The notes below the pieces were generated by a model. That model did not search any database and was not told the DNA's origin. It saw nothing but the letters and a program-made list of their open reading frames with translations. Below, piece after piece: positions 12,401 through 24,400 of a DNA stretch of 64,000 nucleotides. Numbering within the stretch: the stretch's first letter is position 1; each line of letters starts with the position of its first letter. The DNA comes from Ctenosaura bakeri (lineage: Eukaryota; Chordata; Lepidosauria; Squamata; Iguanidae), in NCBI GenBank assembly GCA_948474755.1, contig CAOLHI010003132.1, positions 62,001 through 126,000 of the forward strand. Direction: 5' to 3'. Position numbers and translations under genes: made by a program.

Positions 12401-15400
12401 TCCATGACGGGCAGGTCAAACACTATCCCTACCATTCTGGGAATTCAACTACCTGTTGAATTTGACCAGAACAGCCATTTAGCTTTGAAGAATTTGCTTA
12501 CTGTACATTTCTTCATATATCTCACAAAAACAAGAGATTTTAAGGACTGGAATGTGGTGTGTTGGACCAGCCTTAAAGGTAATAGAAACAATTACTGACA
12601 CAATGTCACTAAAGTGCTTCAAATGCTCAAGTACTATAGACATGTCCTGTCTAGCATGAGAATTTATACTCCTTAACTCATATTCCACACAAACTTGTAT
12701 ACACTTGGCCAGAACTCTGTTGTATTTTACAACTGCATAAATTCTCCTATGGAGGTTGTAAGACATTTCTGTCCAATGAGAAATGATCCTATTCCATTTA
12801 AAGTCCTAGATGCGTGCAAGTTTTGGATGCAGGGTCATTGTATCCAGGGCTGGGCAGTGCTGAGGAATGCTCATGAATGTGCATTGCTCATATAGATGTA
12901 CATCGCAAGCCATTAATGAGGCGGCATTGTGCAACCACCATGTAACTCAATTAGCATTAAGTTGCCCTCTGTCTTTTCAGTGTAGAATCTCAGCCTCTTA
13001 TATTGACATACATTTCTTGACCTAACAGAGGAGGGAAAGAGGAAAACCACATAACAAGAGTGATGACCAATTCTGCCTCTTCACAGATGTTTCATTGAGC
13101 CAGCTTATAGGACTGAGGAGGGAGCAGGCTTGTTTTCTGCTGTTCCAGAGACTAGGACAAGGAGCAATGGATTCAAGCTGCAGGAAAAGAGATTCCACTT
13201 GAACCTCAGGAAAAACTTCCTGACGGTCATTGCTGTCCGGCAGTGGAATAGGCTGCCTTGAAGTGTGGTGGAGTCTCCTCCTTTGGAGGTTTTTAAGCAG
13301 AGGCTGGATGGCCATCTGTTGGGAAGGCTTTGATGGATGTTCCTCCATAGCAGGGGGTTGGACTCGATGGCTCCTGGGGTCTCTTCCAACTCTATGATTC
13401 TATTATTCTATGACCGCCGCTGTCAATCTTTGAGTTCCACAGAACTTTTCACCAAGAGGCAGGATTTTTTCTTCTACCCACTTGTCAAAGAGTTCTGTGT
13501 AATCCTGCAACACTCTTACACCTACAGCAACAGATGTCTTCCTTCCTCCCATCTTGGGTATCCTTTTAGAAAATAGAAGCAGTGGGAGTTGGCGCAGGCC
13601 ATCTTTGCCGTAAGAGAGGGAAGAAAGTAACGAACAAAAGGTATGATTCACGAATCTCGGCAGATGCAAGTCAGGGAGGAAGATCTGGGGGTTGCAGTGC
13701 CTTTGGTAACTTTTCACTCCATGATGCTATTAACTGCATATTGAACTTTTCATCATCTGTATGTCCAAATTGATGCATTTTGCCCACCTAGCTTGAGTGG
13801 GCTGGAGCTGCTTATTATGCGCTGAATAATCCCCTGTCAATCTGACTGTCTTCTGAAGTGAGTTTTGATCGTATGATTAGTTATTTCAAAATGTCATCTC
13901 TTAATATTTGGAAGTATTTCACCTTTCATGGGTGAACTATGACGTGCGTGAGTAGCCCTCCATGAACATCTCCATATCTTGCCCGTGGTCATCCAGGAGG
14001 GGTCCCTGCTATTGTGACTTACCAAGGAAGGAGTGGAGGTGATTCAGACCATAAAGAAGCAACTGGTCTCAGCTCAATGGACAGGGAGAAATGAGGGTGC
14101 ATTCCCAAATGAAGTGTGCTCACCTTTTCCTTCCCCACCGGAGCCTAGAGCAGCCAAATCTTGGAGGACACTACCTAAGGACCCCTCTCCATATCATTGC
14201 TACCATTGACTACTTGACTCTCTTCTCCCCCTGAACCCAGTCCACACCACTGCTCAGAAAGAGAGGTCAAAGCAAGCAAAGGAAGCCAGCTTTTCTTCTT
14301 AGAGTTGTCATGACTTAGGCCATTTCTGCACTACACTGTTATAGTGCTATTATTCCACTTTCAACATACTATGGGATCCTGTGGTTTGCAGTTTAGGGAA
14401 GGCAATTTAGAATTCTCAATAAACTACAAACCCCAAAATTCCACAGGATATTGAAAATGGAATAATAGCACTGTAACAGTGTAGTGCGGAAATGGACCTA
14501 CAAGCTTGGAATGAACCATACACAGCAATAGGAAGAAGAAGGAATGGGGTTAAGTGTTTCTGAGGCTCAAATAGCTAGATTTCTGATGGAGTGTGGACCT
14601 CAGTCAAAGCCCTGTTATGCCACCCTCCCAGATTTCTCCCCTTGTTGATTGTTTTCCATCTGCATTTGCTTTTTCAAAAATCAAGTGCTATCTGAATTTT
14701 CTCCCTGTGACACAAATTATAACACATGCCCCTGTGAGTTAGATCCAGAGCACTGGGATGTTACATTTTGGGGACTACAACTTCCAGAATCTCCCTGCCA
14801 GCATGGTCCCATCGTCTTCCAGTTAGACACATTTCCCATACTCTGGTTAAATCCACGTATACCAGAGGTGGAGGAGATTTACCCCTCTGGACATTTTGTA
14901 CCTCAATCCCAGAAGTCCCAACCATTGTGGCCGGTGGCAAGGGACTGTGGGAATTGTAGTGCAAAACATCTGAAGTGCCAGTGTTCCTCAACATATAGGA
15001 CAAATATGCTGACAAGCTCTGAGTTCCCTCCAAATTAAAGAGACTTTCAGGCCAAGATTCTAGATCAACTGCCTAGGCCATTTCTGCACTACACTGTTAT
15101 AGTGTTATTATTCCACTTTCAGCATCCTATGGAATTCTGGCATTTGTAGTTTATTGAGGCCAAAGAGTTCTCTGGCTAAGAATTCTAAAGGCCCCTCCCT
15201 AAACTGCAAAGCCCAGGATTCCATATAGTGTTGAAAATGGAATAATAGCACTATAACAGTGTAGTGTAGAAATGGCCTTAGACACTTAACTCTCTCAGTT
15301 ATGTAGTTAAATAGCATCTCCTGGCTTGAGCTCCATAATCCTGACTTATTGGGCATCGGCCACTGTGGGCAATGGAGATCTGTTCTCCTGTCGATTGAGG

Positions 15401-18400
15401 TGCAGTCACATTGATGTTTCCACTCCTCTCCTACAATAGATCTCTGGTGTGTCAGTCAGAAGTAGGATCCCTGTCACAATTTCACCTCTTGCTAAAGATC
15501 ACTGGGGGAAGAGTGGAAATGTCAGTAGGTTGTATGCTGATCAAAAATAAAAAAGACTCCCATTGTTCACAGTGGCTGATGCCCAGTATCTCAGGACGGG
15601 AGGACTTTTACAATAACTCCTATTGAATGCACAGAGATTGTGTAAACCTGTTACAAATGTGTATTGCTCAATTATGCATTCATAGGTGTGATTGTGAATT
15701 CCAGGGGCTTTCTGCATTACACTTATAGTGCTATTATTCCATTTCCAACATCCTACAGAGTCCTGGGGTTTGCAATTTAGGGAGGGGCATTTAGAATTCT
15801 CAGCCAGAGAGCTCTTTCATCTCAGTAAACTACAAATCCCAGAATTCCACAGGAGGTTGAAAGTAGAATAATAGCACTATAACAATGTAGTGCGGAAATG
15901 ACCCCAGTCTCATCTATAGGTAGCATACACAAACATACACACATATTCTCAACAGTCATATATACAAAGAAGTGAGCAAAGTCCATCATTGGGATTACCG
16001 CGTTCTAACTCAGCCACCCGTTCAAGAAGCGCGTTCAAGGCTGCCTCCGTCCTTTGCCGGTGGGTGGAAGTTTCGTTGTGGAGCTGAAATTTCTCGTTCT
16101 CCAGTTCCGTGACTTTGCTCATCAGCTGCCGCTCCAGATCTCCCAGCCTTCTCTGCAGCATCTCTCGGAGATCATTAGGCAAGGCTGCAAATGACACGTT
16201 GGCTCGGAGCTGGTGCTTTAAGAGGAAGAGGAAAAAGCAAAACCATATGCCAGGGATGATTATTGCAATTCTCGCACATTAAGCTTAATTAGGCAGTTCT
16301 CTATTATGTGTGTGGAAGTATCTCAAATACTACCATACCAGAGCTTTGGGAAAGTTACCTTTTTGGGTTGAGGCTCCCCAAATCCCTCAAGATTTGCAGT
16401 ACAAACAAAGGCCACATTTCTTATACATGTTCACGGTCTAATTTAGGAGTGCATACATCAAAGAATCATAGAAATGTAGAATTGGAAGAGACCCCAGGGG
16501 CCATTCAGTCCAACCCCCTGCCATGCAGGAACACCCTCAAAGCACTCCCAACAGATGGCCATCCAGCTTCTGCTTAAAAACCTCCAAGGAAGGAACTCCA
16601 CCACACTCCATGGAGGCAGCAGATTCCACTGCCGGACAGCCCTGACCGTCAGGAAGTTCTTCCTGAGGTTCAGGTGGAATCTCCTTTCCTGCAGCTTGAA
16701 TCCATTGCTCCTTGTCCTGGTCTCTGGAGCAGCAGAAAACAAGCCCTCTCCTTCCTCTACATGGCATCCCTTTAAATATTCAAACATGGCTATCACGCAC
16801 CTATCATCGCAGGGGCAAGCAATTTATAAACCTTTGTTTTGACAAACTGATAATAGGAAAAACATTCTCCAAAGACTCTGCAGAGTGGTTGCCTGTCAGA
16901 ATAGACAACACTAGGCTAGATGAACCAATAATCTAACCTGGTACAAGGTAGTTTCTTACGGTTTTTTTTGGTCTGGTGCCCCCTACATGTCTAATCAGTG
17001 ATAGCAAATTCATATATTCAGGGGGGAAATCATTCAGTGCTGTAGTCCACAGGCACAAAGCAGTACAGCCATCCACAAAGAAGCTCCTTTTTATAATGTC
17101 TCCCTGCTTTCCTCCTCCTTCTCTTCCTTCTCTTCCTCTGACTGGAAGTTTCTAGCAGCATCTGCATCGGGAGGATAGTGAAGGAAAGCTGGAGAAATGA
17201 AGGCTTTGGGTATCTAGTTGCAGCAGTATGCCTTCAGCAAGCAATGCAATAAAACTTTAGGTGGAGAAAAATAGGATTCTGCTGTAACTGATTCAACTGA
17301 AGCTATGTGTACCTGCAAACGGGCAGCTGCCTTCAGATTCCCTTACTGAGCATGCATGAACGAGCAATACAGAATGAAATGAGGAAAACATATAAGGTAT
17401 CCTCGTCTCATCAGGTATCCCTAGCACATTGGCCATTTCCGCACTAGCTTGTTATAGCGCGATGATTCCACTTTCAACATCCTCTGGAATCCTGGGGTTT
17501 GCGGTTTCGGGAGGGGCCAGCTTCCAGAGGATGTTGAAAGTGGAATCATCGCGCTATAACAGGCTAGTGCGGAAATGGCCATTTAAAAAAAAAGCATAAA
17601 TCTCGATGTTTGTCGACCAACATGCAAATGATAAGAAAAGTGGAGGCTGATGAAAGGAGAAGTCATCACTGGGCCACTTGGGAAGAAGCCGTAAAGTGGT
17701 CTCTGGAAGGTTCAATGTGTTTTTCTTCATTTATACAAGGTTTACCTGACCTAGTTGTCTCGTTTCACACATGAAAATTACTAGTTCTGAATAAAACATT
17801 TGTAATGTTCTATCTTAATCTAATTCAAGAGCGAGGTTTCATAGAGGTTTTATTAGAAATGAGATGCAGCACAGAGACACTGATTTTGCCAGAACTGAAG
17901 ATACCAGCATAGGTTTCGATTTTAAGAACTCCTTGATCCCCCTCCCAGACGTTTCACATTCCTGTTCTTTCCTAACACCAGACAGTACCAGTTTTCCAAA
18001 ATGACCTGGTTCCCATGATCTGGCCTGCATACCTCTCCCAATAGCTAAACAGTAAAGCAATCGAAGCAAGATGCCAACAGAGAGCTAAACAGTCCAACTA
18101 GCATGGCAGAGGACCTAACTTGGTGGCCCCTCTGACCACATTAGATGAAACATGTTAAACTGCTTTTCTTTTTGGTACTGTTGATCCCATCCCTATTTTT
18201 TCCACGTTATTGCTGCCTCTGGCACCCCATTTTCTGTTATAGTAACTTTGCATGTACATAGGGCATTAATTGACTCTGGCTGCTCCAGAAGTTTGTTACA
18301 CCCCAAATTGGCCAAACAATTGAAAACTCTTTATGAGCCCTTGGAATGCCCCATCAAATTAACGCAAATGGATGGGACCTCAATGACTTGGGGGGAGTAA

Positions 18401-21400
18401 TTAGTAAAATCATAACCCATCTATTTCAAATGGACAAAAACAATTACAGCATGCGATTTCTAGTTCCCAAGGCGATGCAGTTCAAATTGGTCTTGGGAAT
18501 CGTTTCATTTCTAAATATAACCCCCAGATAAACTGGACTGCTGGCACTATGTCCTCTTCAGATGAAAACTTTTCTATTCCCCATGAAGAATTAAAAAAAT
18601 TTTCCTTTCACACTCCCGAGACTTCCAAAAGGCTTTCCACGAAAGGGAGGCTGACAAATTGCCTCCCCAACGGTTTGACTTTGGGAAATTTAATTTGAGG
18701 GGGCCCCCCTTTCCCTACACCGAAAATTTATCCCATGAGCCAAAAAGAACTCCTTGCTCTAAGAAGTTCCTAAATAAAAACTTGGCCCGCGGCTTTATCA
18801 AGCCCTCAAACCCCCCAGGGCAAGTTTCTTTTTCCGAAAGAAAAAGATCCCAGCGCGGATCCGAGACTGATAGTTAACTACTCTGCTATTAACCAGGTTA
18901 TTTCCTCCAATTGTTATCCATCCCTTTGGGGTTTACGGACTGTTTTGGACCATCTTGTTCAAGGAAAATATTTCACCAAACTTAATCTAAAGGTTTTTCA
19001 TAGGATTAGAATAACCCGGACTCTGAGTGGCTCACCACCTTTGCAACTCCTCTAGGTAACTTTAAATGGACGGTTCCCCTTTGGCTTAAAAATCGGGGCC
19101 ATCTGTTTTTCCAAATGTTTTTGAACACCATTTTCCATGACTTTTTATCAGGGGGTTTTGATTTATCTGGATAACTTTTTAAATTTTCCGATTCCATGGA
19201 ATCTCATGTGTGATTGGTTCGTGAAGTGTTACGAAGGCTTATAGATAAAAACCCTCGTGGTTAATCTATCTAAATCCCAATTTGCCCCCCAAACTTTTGA
19301 TTACTTGGGATATAGGATTCAAGATTGTTCACTTAAAATGGCCCCTTTCGAAGATTAACCCCCTTTTTGCAATGGCCCCCCCAAAAAACTTGAAGCAACT
19401 GCAGCAATTTCTTGGTTTTGAAACTTTTGGAACTTTATTGAGGATTTTGCTGGTAACGTTTCCACTCACCAACCTTCTACGGAAACCTGGGCCCCCTGCG
19501 GGCAAGGCGAAAAGGACTTTTTTGGGTTTGGGCCTAAGTTAATCGGCTTTTGACCATTTAAAATTTAAATTTCCCTTTGAGCCCTTACTCCTTTTTCCCG
19601 ACAGTACGAAGCAATTATTGTAAACCCGGATGCTTGGGATTTTGCCATGGCAGCCGTTTTTTTACAACATGACACCACAGGAGCACTGGGCCCTTGTGCT
19701 TTCTTTTTAAAGAAATTTTCCCCTCAACAAGCTAATTGGCCTATTTGGGAAAAAAGAAGCCAAGGCTTTTAATTTGCGCTGTCCTCTTGGCGTCATTTGC
19801 TTGAAGGGGCTCGACCCCCCTTTTTGAAGTTTGGACTGATCATAAATTTTGCAAGCCTTACAGTCTCCCTAAGAAACTCCCCCCTTAAGCGGGGCGAGAT
19901 GGGCTAAATTTTCCAGAGTTTTCCGATTAAAAATTGTTTTCAAACCTCCCGAACTAACCAACTGGCCCCCCCCTTTTCTCTCGACTTCCCTTTTTTGCGG
20001 AATCCCCTCTACGCCCTTTCCCACTCCAATACCTTTTTTCCCCTGCCTCCTCTTTTGGCTTCTCAAGTGACTACTCGTGCATTGGCAAAGACAAGGCTTT
20101 TGCCTCCTCTCTTTGTGACTCCGCTCTCCGCGATGCTATCATTCATGCAGCGCATCCGGGAACCCCTTTGGCTACCGGCAAAAAAGGGAATAAAAAAATG
20201 GGTTGACAACCCCCCCCTTTTTATGGCACCAAGGTCTCCGTTCCCCCTTCCCCAGCAGGTTTTCATGTTATCATGATTCCAAACCCCTGGACATTTTGGG
20301 TTTTTGAAGACATTGCATGCAATTGCCCCTTTTTTTGGTGGCCGGGAAAAAAAACCCCCTCCCGTGCAAACTTACATTAAGCAGTGTGCCACTTGCAACT
20401 TTTTAATCGCCCACTTTAAAAAAAAAGGGGCCCCTCCAACCTTTCCTGCGCCTGCTACCCCCTTGGTCGGTCATCGCATGGGTTTTCTTTTTTGCTTTTT
20501 TCCCCCTCTTCACACGGCTTTCATGTTATTTGGGTTGTTACTGATAACTTTTCCAAGCAATGTCTTTTTGTGCCTCTAAAGAAACTCCCCCGTGCTGACC
20601 AGCTGGCTGACCTGTTCGTTAATCATTTTATGGAAATTTCACGGACTACCTTCGGTGATAATTTCGGACAGGGATCCTTTTCATTTTCCAATTTTTTGGA
20701 CTTGTCTCTGAAAACCCTGGGAGTCCTAAAAAACTCAGCAGTGTTTATCACCCTCAAACAGAGGGCCCCAATTGAGCGTGTTAACAAATCTCTTGAACAA
20801 TTTCTTAGGTGTTTTTTTTCAAACCAAAATTTTGGGCTCCGCTCCTTCCTTTCGCTGAGTTTGCCATCAATTCTGCGGTTATACCTTTTTTTTGGGAAAA
20901 CCCCCCCTTTTGAAATAGTTTACGGTTTCCCTTTCCCTTTCCCCTTTTCCCCCCCCCTCCCTCTCTTCCTCCGCTCCCCCCTTCTGTTTTGCTTGGGTCT
21001 TAAATTTTTGGCATTTGGCAATCCTTTTTGTGTTTTGCATCCGCTAAAGCTTCCCCCAAACGTTTCGCTAAACCCTAAAAAAGGCCCAAAACCCCTTTTC
21101 CAGCCCCGGGGGTTTTGGGTTTTTCCCTTTTTTCTAAGAACATTTCCTCTCCTTCTCCGTTAAAAAAAATTTCCTTTGTTTTCTCGGACCTTTTCCTGTG
21201 AAAAGGGCTATTAATGATGTCTCTTTTTAACTAGATCTCCCTTCTTCCCTCCCAAAGGGTATTCATCCTGTTTTTCAATTTCCCGTTTGCTGGGAAAAGG
21301 GCACCTTCGCTGACTTCTTCGCCGGCTGATGTTCCCCCAACGCCCCGACTGACTTGCTACTGCATTCATATTTATTTAGTTTTCTTGTCTTTCTACTTTT

Positions 21401-24400
21401 TCCGTGATATTTTCTATATTTTGTGTATCTTTATGTATATATTTTTTTTTAAAAAATGGGGGGGGTGGGAGTCCTCCATGTTTTATTGTTTTAGGATCAT
21501 AGACTGAGGAAATAGTGATAGTAGGGTTTAGCTTTCCCCGGGCCCCAAACCCTTCCTTCTGGCTGGAAATTTTAAAGGAACCATTTGGCATGATAAAGTT
21601 CCCTTCTTTTACAACTATCTTAGGAGAAACTGTCTGTTAAAGTGTAAGGTGGGGGGAAACGTTCAAATTTTCGACTTTAACGGGGCGAAAACAGCATCCC
21701 CTTTCTATGTTACAATAAATCTTCTATTAAATTTTAAAACCCTGTAAGAGTGAATCTGTTCCTGACAACTCTTAACATGTTGATCTTGCCATGTCTCCAT
21801 CTTATGGAACCCTGGGATCAGTGGTTTTACAAGGCGTTTCCAGATTGCTCTGGGGCCTCACTAAACTAGAAATTTTTCCCGGATTTCCATGGGATGGGTC
21901 TTTAGCCATGGCTGTTTAAAAGGGGGAAAGAAGTGCTGTAATGATGCAGCGTGAAAAAATTTTATAGGCTAAAACACTAAGGCCATTTCCGCCCCCCTTT
22001 GTTATGACATTTTCCCCTTTTTAACATCCTGTTGAAATTCCCGGGCTTTGTAGTTTATAAAGGGGAAAAAACTCTCCCGGGTAGAATTCTAAATGCCCCA
22101 CCCAACTGCAAGCCCCAGGGCCCCCTAGGCTGTTAAAAGTGGAATAATAGCACTATGGGGGTCAAAAAAAGGGGCTAACATTCCAGGCCCTCTACTAGAA
22201 ACATAAAGGGCTTATAGCATCCTAAGTTTTAACGTCAGATGGGCTAAAGCTGTGGGGTTTTTAACCTTTTCTTTACCATGACCCCCCTTTAAATATTTTT
22301 TTTTTTGGGGCCCCTTTTAAGATTTAAAACCCTAAAGTCATCAAATACTTATTTAAAATTTTCCCGTCAAGGGTTTTCAAATCTGGGAGAAGGGGAAAAA
22401 ATAAGCAAATGAACACACGCTTATTTTAATGTTTTTATTGGAATGATTCCATATGTATTTCAAGAAATAATAATAATAGTATTTTAAGCCTTCACAGATC
22501 CCCCCCTGGGGGACAACACAGCTCCATGGGGGTCTACAGACCACATGTTAAGAACCACCGGGCTAATGTTTTTGCCCATTCAGATTCTCTAGGCAGGGCT
22601 AGAAAGACTCCCCTTTAAAACCCCAGAGGGCTGTTACCAAATTGTTTGGATAAGACTGGGCTAAATGGACCTATAAAATTACTTTGGATGGGCCAGCTTC
22701 CCCCAGGTTTGACACCAGGGGAGGGAAAAAAACCCCAAGCCACTCACCGCTCTGTATAAGGGCAAAAAGCTAAAAAAATTTGGGCACATCATGTTGTCAG
22801 GTTTGACACTGGAAATTTTATTACCTGTTAACTCAGGCCAGGAGCAAAGAATTTTGCCCTTTCCCAAAAAATTTTGGATTTCAACTCCCAGGAGCCCCAG
22901 TTTGCAAGTCCAATGGTCAGGGATCACAGGGTTTGGGTTTGGAGGGTTGGGGAAAAAAACCATCCCCCATGTTAGTTATGGAACAGGGGCCCATTCCCCT
23001 TTGGGAGTTAGAGCACTATGATTTCGGGTTTTTTAAAATATATTTTTTTTTGAAATTTTGAATAAAGAATAAAAAAAAACCTCCCCACTTCCCCAACATT
23101 TTTTTTCCCCGTTAGTCTGTGTTTTCCATTCCATACATACATTATTTCTGTTTAACAAATAATCTTACACCGTTTTTTTAACATTTTTAAGTTACATGCT
23201 TTATCTATAGCCATTTCCACACGAGACTGTTATAGCGCTATGATTGCACTTTCAACATCCTATGGAATCCTGGGGTTTGCAGTTTCGGGAGGGGCCAGCT
23301 GGCCCCTCCCGAAACTGCAAACCCAGGATTCCATAGGATGTTAAAAGTGCAATGGTAGCGCTATACATCTCGTGCGGAAATGGCGTATAACATCATTAGT
23401 TTACATTATCCACATTTTCAACAATCTTCCTTTATTCCTTCCTTTTCTTATTCTTTGATCCAACTCAAAACTTCTTGCCATTCTCTTTCAAAGTTCTGGA
23501 TTGGTTTATTTTTAAGTGGAAAAAGTTAACTTTTCTATCTCTACCATACCCAGGTCTTTTAATTTCCATTCTTTTATATCAATATAGTTTCTTTCTTTCC
23601 AATATTGAGCGTAGGTCAGTCTTGCAGCGGTTATTACATATAACAATGTCTTCTGATGAGATCTTATTTCTCTTTGTTGCCCTAACGTATTTCACAAATA
23701 AAATTCTGGCTTCATTTCAAAATTTAAACCATACATTCTTTGAATTTCATCGTGTATTTCTTTATGATTTCATTTTAATTGCCCTGGTTCTGTCCTATGG
23801 CATTTGCATGCAGTTTAAGAAGGGGCATTCAGGATTCTCAGACAGCAATCTACACACCCCAGGATTCCATAGGATAGAGCCATGGTGTTAAAGTGGGATT
23901 GGAGTATTATAACTGTGCAGCATGAAAGGGCCTCTGCTCTGGAAGTGGGAGTTTTGCATACATTTCTACCTTGTGATCTGACAGGCAGGGATGTGCATGT
24001 GGAAATTCTGTAAACCACAGACAAGCAAACGTAGAATGAAGATAGGAACTAATTTTCACCCACCATCAGCCCTTCCAGGGCACAGCAGCACATTTACAGA
24101 ACACTTCAAATGACATCACATCATTTCCAGTCTTCACCGTTATCTGGTTTACAGTCAAAAACACAGGTTTGGAGAGACTGGGGACTCTGGAGAGGAAGGA
24201 AGCTTAACCACTACATCTGTGACTGATTTTTGAACCAAAAAAAACCCCACCTGAAAACCACAAAAAAATGAAATGGTGGTAAGAGATTTGCGGGAACACA
24301 GGGCTTTGAGGGCTGTAAAAGTGTTTTGGGGGCTGGTGGTTCCCAAGGATGGATAGCGTATCCCATGTCAATGGGATGGCGAATCCATTCCAGATTTTGG

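Larger units (their letters stand above)
8766..15998 (-). other. NPTX2 intron 2
   Basis: This 7.2-kb intron contains seven foldbacks, three CR1 fragments, one SINE split by a foldback, and microsatellites. Two stretches free of recognised repeats stand out: 10960-11240, a candidate conserved non-coding element, and 13413-13790, which has an unidentified minus-strand frame. The sequence at 12340-13110 and 13790-14310 shows nothing I can name. Confidence 0.8.
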
